Of a stretch of DNA of 64,000 nucleotides, positions 60,615 through 64,000 are shown piece by piece. The notes under the pieces were generated by a model. The model ran no database searches. It saw only the letters and a program-made list of their open reading frames with translations, and was not told the origin of the DNA. This DNA is from Sphingobium sp. 15-1 (lineage in GTDB: Bacteria; Pseudomonadota; Alphaproteobacteria; Sphingomonadales; Sphingomonadaceae). Position 1 is the first letter of the stretch. Every line of letters starts with the position of its first letter. The DNA lies in NCBI RefSeq assembly GCF_013375535.1, contig NZ_JABXJG010000003.1, positions 620,001-684,000 on the forward strand, given 5' to 3'. The translations under genes were made by a program, and so were the position numbers.

Positions 60615-61742
60615 ATGCACGAGCTTGCCCTGCTGGTGGCGACGCGAAAGGGTGCCTGGATCTATCGCAGCGATGTCGGACGGCGGGAATGGCAGGCAGA
60701 TGGTCCGCACTTCCTGGGCCATATCATCCATCATCTGGTACTCGATCCGCGCGATGGTCGCACATTGCTGGCCGCCGCCAAGACCGGGCACCTGGGTCCG
60801 ACGATCTTCCGCTCGACCGACCTGGGGAAGAGTTGGAACGAGGCGAGCCGTCCGCCAGCCTTTCCCAAGGCGCGGGAAGGAGAGGCTGGCCGCGCCGTCG
60901 ATCATAGTTTCTGGTTGACCCCCGGCCACGCCAGCGAGCCGGGCCTGTGGTACGCCGGCACCTCACCGCAAGCGCTCTTCCGCAGCGAGGATGGCGGTGT
61001 GACCTGGGAAGGCGTTGCTGGTTTCAACGATAACCCCGCCTATCGCGATCGTTTGGGTGGCGCACAGGACGGAACCCCCGATGGTCCGAAGTTGCATTCG
61101 TTGCTGGTCGACCCGCGCGACGCGGCCCATCTCTACCTTGGCATGTCGGGTGGGGGCGTGCACGAATCGCATGATGCCGGCCAGACCTGGATACCGTTGA
61201 TCGAAGGGCTGGAGGTGGTCGCCGGGTTCGATGCCAGCCAATGGGCCTTTCACGACCCACATTGCCTGGCGCTGTGCCCTTCGAACCCCGACCGGCTCTA
61301 TCAGCAGAACCATTGCGGTATTTACCGGATCGACCGGCCGTCGAACCAATGGCGACGGATCGGACGCGCCATGCCGGCGGAGGTCGGAGACATTGGCTTT
61401 CCCATCATAGCCCACCCACGCGACGACCGGACCGCCTGGGTATTTCCGATGGACGGCACCGACGTTTGGCCGCGCACCAGCCCGGGGGGCAAGCCTGCAG
61501 CCTACATCACTCGCGATGGCGGCGAGTCCTGGTCGCGACAGGATGCCGGCCTGCCTCAGAACGGCGCCTGGTGGACGGTCTATCGCCAGGCGATGGCCAA
61601 CGATGTCTGCGATCCGGTCGGCATCTATGTTGGTACGGCCAGCGGCAGCCTGTGGATGAGCGCGGATGAAGGCGAGCAATGGTCGATGATCGCGCAGCAT
61701 CTACCGCCAGTCTATGCCGTGGAAACGGCCGTCCTGGCCTGA
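60615..61742 (+). CDS. BNR/Asp-box beta-propeller protein (375 aa)
   Basis: This protein starts MHELALLVATRKGAWIYRSD and contains Asp-box (BNR) turns, such as IFRSTDLGKSW, LFRSEDGGVTW, VHESHDAGQTW, YITRDGGESW and LWMSADEGEQW, distributed along a six- or seven-bladed propeller of the sialidase/YVTN type. No signal peptide is present, so it is cytoplasmic. The S-x-D-x-G-x-x-W boxes are structural, and no sialidase active-site arginines were recognised. The ATG at 60615 follows GGGAGACCGAGAC. Twelve bases downstream is a MoaD-like gene, so the two form an operon. Confidence 0.85.
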   Translation: MHELALLVATRKGAWIYRSDVGRREWQADGPHFLGHIIHHLVLDPRDGRTLLAAAKTGHLGPTIFRSTDLGKSWNEASRPPAFPKAREGEAGRAVDHSFWLTPGHASEPGLWYAGTSPQALFRSEDGGVTWEGVAGFNDNPAYRDRLGGAQDGTPDGPKLHSLLVDPRDAAHLYLGMSGGGVHESHDAGQTWIPLIEGLEVVAGFDASQWAFHDPHCLALCPSNPDRLYQQNHCGIYRIDRPSNQWRRIGRAMPAEVGDIGFPIIAHPRDDRTAWVFPMDGTDVWPRTSPGGKPAAYITRDGGESWSRQDAGLPQNGAWWTVYRQAMANDVCDPVGIYVGTASGSLWMSADEGEQWSMIAQHLPPVYAVETAVLA

Positions 61743-61753
61743 GGAGAAGTGGG

Positions 61754-62011
61754 ATGAATGTGTCGATTCCCAGCGCGCTGCAATCCTATACCGGCGCATC
61801 GCAGGTTGAGGCGTCGGGCACGAACCTTACCGATTTGTTCGCTACGCTTGACGCGCGCTATCCCGGCATCCGCTTTCGCATGATTGACGAGCAGGACCGC
61901 TTTCGCCGCAATATGCGCTGCTTCGTCAACGGTGAACAGGTTTTCGAACTAGGCAGGCCGCTGTCCGACTGGGACGAAGTCATCATCCTCCAGGCTCTCA
62001 GCGGGGGATGA
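61754..62011 (+). CDS. MoaD/ThiS-family ubiquitin-like protein (85 aa)
   Basis: The protein reads MNVSIPSALQSYTGASQVEASGTNLTDLFATLDARYPGI, then FVNGEQVFELGRPLSDWDEVIILQALSGG. The beta-grasp layout with a free C-terminal Gly-Gly is the hallmark of MoaD, ThiS and related sulfur carriers or modifiers, which are activated as adenylates at that end. GAGGAG lies nine bases before ATG 61754. It follows the BNR propeller gene by twelve bases. An E1-like activator is not in this window, so its modification partner is open. Confidence 0.87.
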   Translation: MNVSIPSALQSYTGASQVEASGTNLTDLFATLDARYPGIRFRMIDEQDRFRRNMRCFVNGEQVFELGRPLSDWDEVIILQALSGG

Positions 62012-62087
62012 CGATCGTTGGCGCGGGCGTGCTGCAGGTTCGCAAACTGCGCGATTTTGCTTTAGCGTGTCTCGCGCCGATGTCCCG

Positions 62088-62528
62088 CTACAATTGCGCC
62101 CTTGCCCATGCGACGATGGCTGGTTGCGGCATCGCACCCGATTGCCGGGCCACTTCGCGCCCGTTCGAGAACAGGATCATCGTGGGGATCGAGCGTATGC
62201 CGTAGCGCGCGGCGATGCCCTGCTCGGCTTCCGTATCGAGCTTGCCCAAGCGCATATAGGGTTCAAGGTCGCGCGCCGCCCCGGCAAAAGCAGGCGCCAT
62301 CTGACGGCAGGGGCCACACCAGGACGTCCAAAAATCAACAAGTAGAGGCACGCCGCTGCGACCGGCATGCGCATCGAAATTGGCGGCAGTCAGCGACACC
62401 GGCTCGCCTGCGAAGAGTGGCTGCTTGCACCGCCCGCATATGCCACCAGCCTTCAATTTATCAGGTGGGACGCGGTTGGCGGCGCTGCAATGTGGGCAAA
62501 CGATGATTAGAACTTTATCTTGGGTCAT
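62088..62528 (-). CDS. trxC: Thioredoxin 2-type protein, TrxC (146 aa)
   Basis: The N-terminal zinc ribbon is CPHC (C11, C14) and CGRC (C31, C34), and the thioredoxin fold follows with the active site WCGPC (C71, C74). LLVDFWTSWCGPCRQM and the cis-Pro in IRSIPTMILFSNG complete the family pattern. It is a cytoplasmic, zinc-containing thioredoxin linked to oxidative stress. ATG 62528 is chosen because MTQDKVLIIVCPHC is the family N-terminus. An in-frame extension to 62711 is not related. Confidence 0.92.
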   Translation of the reverse strand: MTQDKVLIIVCPHCSAANRVPPDKLKAGGICGRCKQPLFAGEPVSLTAANFDAHAGRSGVPLLVDFWTSWCGPCRQMAPAFAGAARDLEPYMRLGKLDTEAEQGIAARYGIRSIPTMILFSNGREVARQSGAMPQPAIVAWARAQL

Positions 62529-62688
62529 GAAACTGCCTTGCGCCCTCACGCTCGCGGAAGCGAGAGCCATAACCCTCCGGTCGCGATGGCCATTGAATAG
62601 CGGCCTGTCCGCACCTGGGGAGTATATATATATGCCGGCTGACGACTGCAAAGGGTCGACCTTGGAAGCGGCGTCAAAACGATGACCT

Positions 62689-63516
62689 TCAAACATCGCG
62701 GCCAGCTTCAAGAAAGGCCTTCAGGCGGCCGGCAACTTCGAGATTCGCGGGGTTGTAGACCATCATAACCAGATCCCGCCGTCCTTCGACGGAGAAAGTG
62801 GAAAATTCCAACTCGATTGGCCCTATCTCAGGATGTTGCAGACGCTTCACGCCTTCGCCGTGCCCGACAACCTCATTGTCACGCCACATTGCCGCGAATT
62901 CGGGGCTCATGAGGGATAGCTCATCGACGAGTTGACGGATTTCTGCGCCAGCGCCCGCTCGTGCGGCATCTGCCCGGAATGCACCGACCACAAAACGCGC
63001 AACGCTATACCAATCCTCCTGTGCCGTCTTCACCCGGGAGTCGGAGAACATCAGGCGCAAGATGTTGCGTTCCTGCCGCGAAAGGCTGGAATAGTCGGTC
63101 AAGATTGTTGCGGCAGCTCTGTTCCATGCCACGACGTCCCAAGTCGCCGTCCGGATGATCGCTGGACTGACGGGGATGGCATCGAGCACGCGCTGTAACC
63201 GCGGCGAGATGCCTTCCGGCTCACTATAGCGCGATTCCGGTGGATGACCGAATGCAAGAATATGAAGATGTTCCCGTTCCGGCTCGGTCAGCATCATTCC
63301 CGTCGCGATGCGCTCGATCACATCTGCGGAAGGCGCTCCGCCACGGCCCTGTTCGAGCCAAGTGTACCAGGTCGCGCTGATATTGGCGCGTTGCGCCACT
63401 TCTTCCCGGCGAAGGCCCGGCGTCCGGCGGCGATTGGTCGAAAAGCCGAACGTTGCCGGATCAAGCCGCATACGGCGGTCGCGCAGGAATAGGCCGAGGG
63501 CGTTGTCGATCTCCAC
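62689..63516 (-). CDS. Xre-family regulator with MmyB-like ligand domain (275 aa)
   Basis: The N-terminal helix-turn-helix is LRREEVAQRANISATWYTWLEQGRGGAPSADVIERIATGMMLTEPEREHL, typical of the MmyB-like Xre group (about residues 34-88). The C-terminal ligand domain has PAIIRTATWDVVAWNRAAATI, NILRLMFSD, MSPEFAAMWRDNEV and LELEFSTF-type strands. Homologues often control a neighbouring short-chain dehydrogenase or oxidoreductase gene. Here it is divergent from an epimerase/SDR gene, whose start lies 99 bases away, so it is probably its repressor. Confidence 0.87.
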   Translation of the reverse strand: MEIDNALGLFLRDRRMRLDPATFGFSTNRRRTPGLRREEVAQRANISATWYTWLEQGRGGAPSADVIERIATGMMLTEPEREHLHILAFGHPPESRYSEPEGISPRLQRVLDAIPVSPAIIRTATWDVVAWNRAAATILTDYSSLSRQERNILRLMFSDSRVKTAQEDWYSVARFVVGAFRADAARAGAGAEIRQLVDELSLMSPEFAAMWRDNEVVGHGEGVKRLQHPEIGPIELEFSTFSVEGRRDLVMMVYNPANLEVAGRLKAFLEAGRDV

Positions 63517-63615
63517 CAGAGGTCCAGCCTGTTTGGATTTATACTATGATAAGATCACTACTTTAACAGGAAAATGTGCGGGCGGATAGAGGCTCCGAAC
63601 AATGTCGGAGTATCG

Positions 63616-64000
63616 ATGATGCGTATTTTCCTCACGGGTGCGACCGGTTTCATAGGGTCGCGCATAGTGCCTGACCTGCTGGCCGCTGGGCATGAGGTGC
63701 TCGGCCTAACGCGATCCGAAACGGGAGCAGCGTTTCTCGTTGCGGCGGGTGCAGAGGTGCATCGCGGTACGCTGGAGGATCTGGACAGTATCCGCGCCGG
63801 TGCCGCCAACGCCGACGCTGTGATACACACCGCCTTCGATCATGATTTCTCCAACTTCATCGCAAATTGTGAGAAGGATCGGCGTGTGATCGAGGCGCTG
63901 GGGGCAGTGCTAAAAGGGAGCGACCGTCCGCTTCTCATCACCTCGGGAACGGGCATCGGGGCACCAGGCGACGGCACGCCTGCTGTGGAGGATGTGGTGA
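63616..64000 (+). CDS. NAD-dependent epimerase/dehydratase-type SDR protein, partial
   Basis: The gene runs off the right edge; 128 codons are visible. MRIFLTGATGFIGSRIVPDLLAAGHEVLGLTRSE holds the extended SDR dinucleotide motif (T-G-A-T-G-F-I-G). Next come the D-L-D-S segment (EVHRGTLEDLDSIR), VIHTAFDHDF and a TSG-type strand with GTGIGAP. The catalytic Tyr-x-x-x-Lys is not in the window, so activity cannot be confirmed. ATG 63616 and ATG 63619 are adjacent; GGAG lies six to nine bases upstream. It is divergent from the Xre-type regulator. Confidence 0.85.
   Translation, partial: MMRIFLTGATGFIGSRIVPDLLAAGHEVLGLTRSETGAAFLVAAGAEVHRGTLEDLDSIRAGAANADAVIHTAFDHDFSNFIANCEKDRRVIEALGAVLKGSDRPLLITSGTGIGAPGDGTPAVEDVV

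Noticed and set aside
1..64000. CRISPR arrays, tRNA and rRNA genes
   Set aside because: No regularly spaced direct repeats, cloverleaf-like segments or rRNA signatures were seen.

Overview
The window looks like accessory DNA of a sphingomonad (Sphingobium, Sphingomonas or Novosphingobium type alphaproteobacterium). It is GC-rich, has alphaproteobacterial small stress proteins, a luxR-luxI-phyH quorum-sensing cassette of the kind found in Sphingomonadaceae, and many insertion-sequence relics. A complete replicon core (Rep_3-type initiator, iterons, ParA, ParB and three identical palindromic candidate parS sites) lies at 53.0-57.5 kb, so the window is most likely part of a plasmid or chromid. 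This assignment rests on gene content and was not tested by any search.

Layout. 0-1.5 kb: an NDUFS4-like gene and two Hsp20 chaperones. 1.6-4.9 kb: a graveyard of relics (Crp C-terminus, IS91, IS701, IS5, arylsulfatase and M20 peptidase pieces). 5.2-8.0 kb: an AbiE-type type IV toxin-antitoxin operon with a DEDDh exonuclease as third gene and two matching operator palindromes. 8.1-10.1 kb: small hypothetical genes around an AT-rich island. 10.2-13.5 kb: IS1634 and a frameshifted IS110. 13.8-17.5 kb: an autotransporter with a duplicated passenger. 18.0-19.0 kb: small sphingomonad proteins. 19.5-23.3 kb: a LexA-like S24 regulator, luxR, luxI, phyH and a winged-helix gene, all leftward. 23.4-25.2 kb: secreted and heme-binding-type proteins. 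25.5-28.4 kb: two more IS110 elements and an IS256 relic. 28.4-32.4 kb: a broken LOV kinase divergent from an intact hybrid kinase. 32.5-35.5 kb: an RTX/cadherin adhesin. 35.6-42.1 kb: a run of small envelope and stress proteins (SIMPL, DUF1206, PilZ, DUF2383, DUF1003, entericidin, SH3, DUF3309, glycine zipper). 42.2-47.4 kb: a response regulator and a 1469-residue CheB-CheR-kinase-receiver-receiver-LuxR fusion. 47.3-51.7 kb: AraC, oxidoreductase, IS3 and hydratase relics around a frameshifted large serine recombinase. 52.0-57.5 kb: partition and replication. 58.1-64.0 kb: a DUF4143 ATPase, a decayed gene, a BNR-propeller/MoaD-like pair, thioredoxin 2, and an Xre regulator divergent from a truncated NAD-dependent epimerase.

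How the parts fit. The replicon core would maintain the molecule, and the AbiE operon may add post-segregational stability or phage defence. The kinases, LOV relic, PilZ protein and quorum-sensing genes form a sensory load, and the autotransporter and RTX protein are surface or secreted adhesins. Many genes are damaged by a single event that can be read directly: a 14-bp tandem duplication in the LOV kinase, apparent nonsense codons in DUF2383 and DUF1003 genes, one-base shifts in two IS110 transposases, a one-base loss in a C-run of the serine recombinase, and a frameshift in a small gene at 18.4 kb. Either the region is decaying or some of these are assembly errors.

No tRNA, rRNA or CRISPR array was seen. 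All domain calls come from reading motifs by eye.
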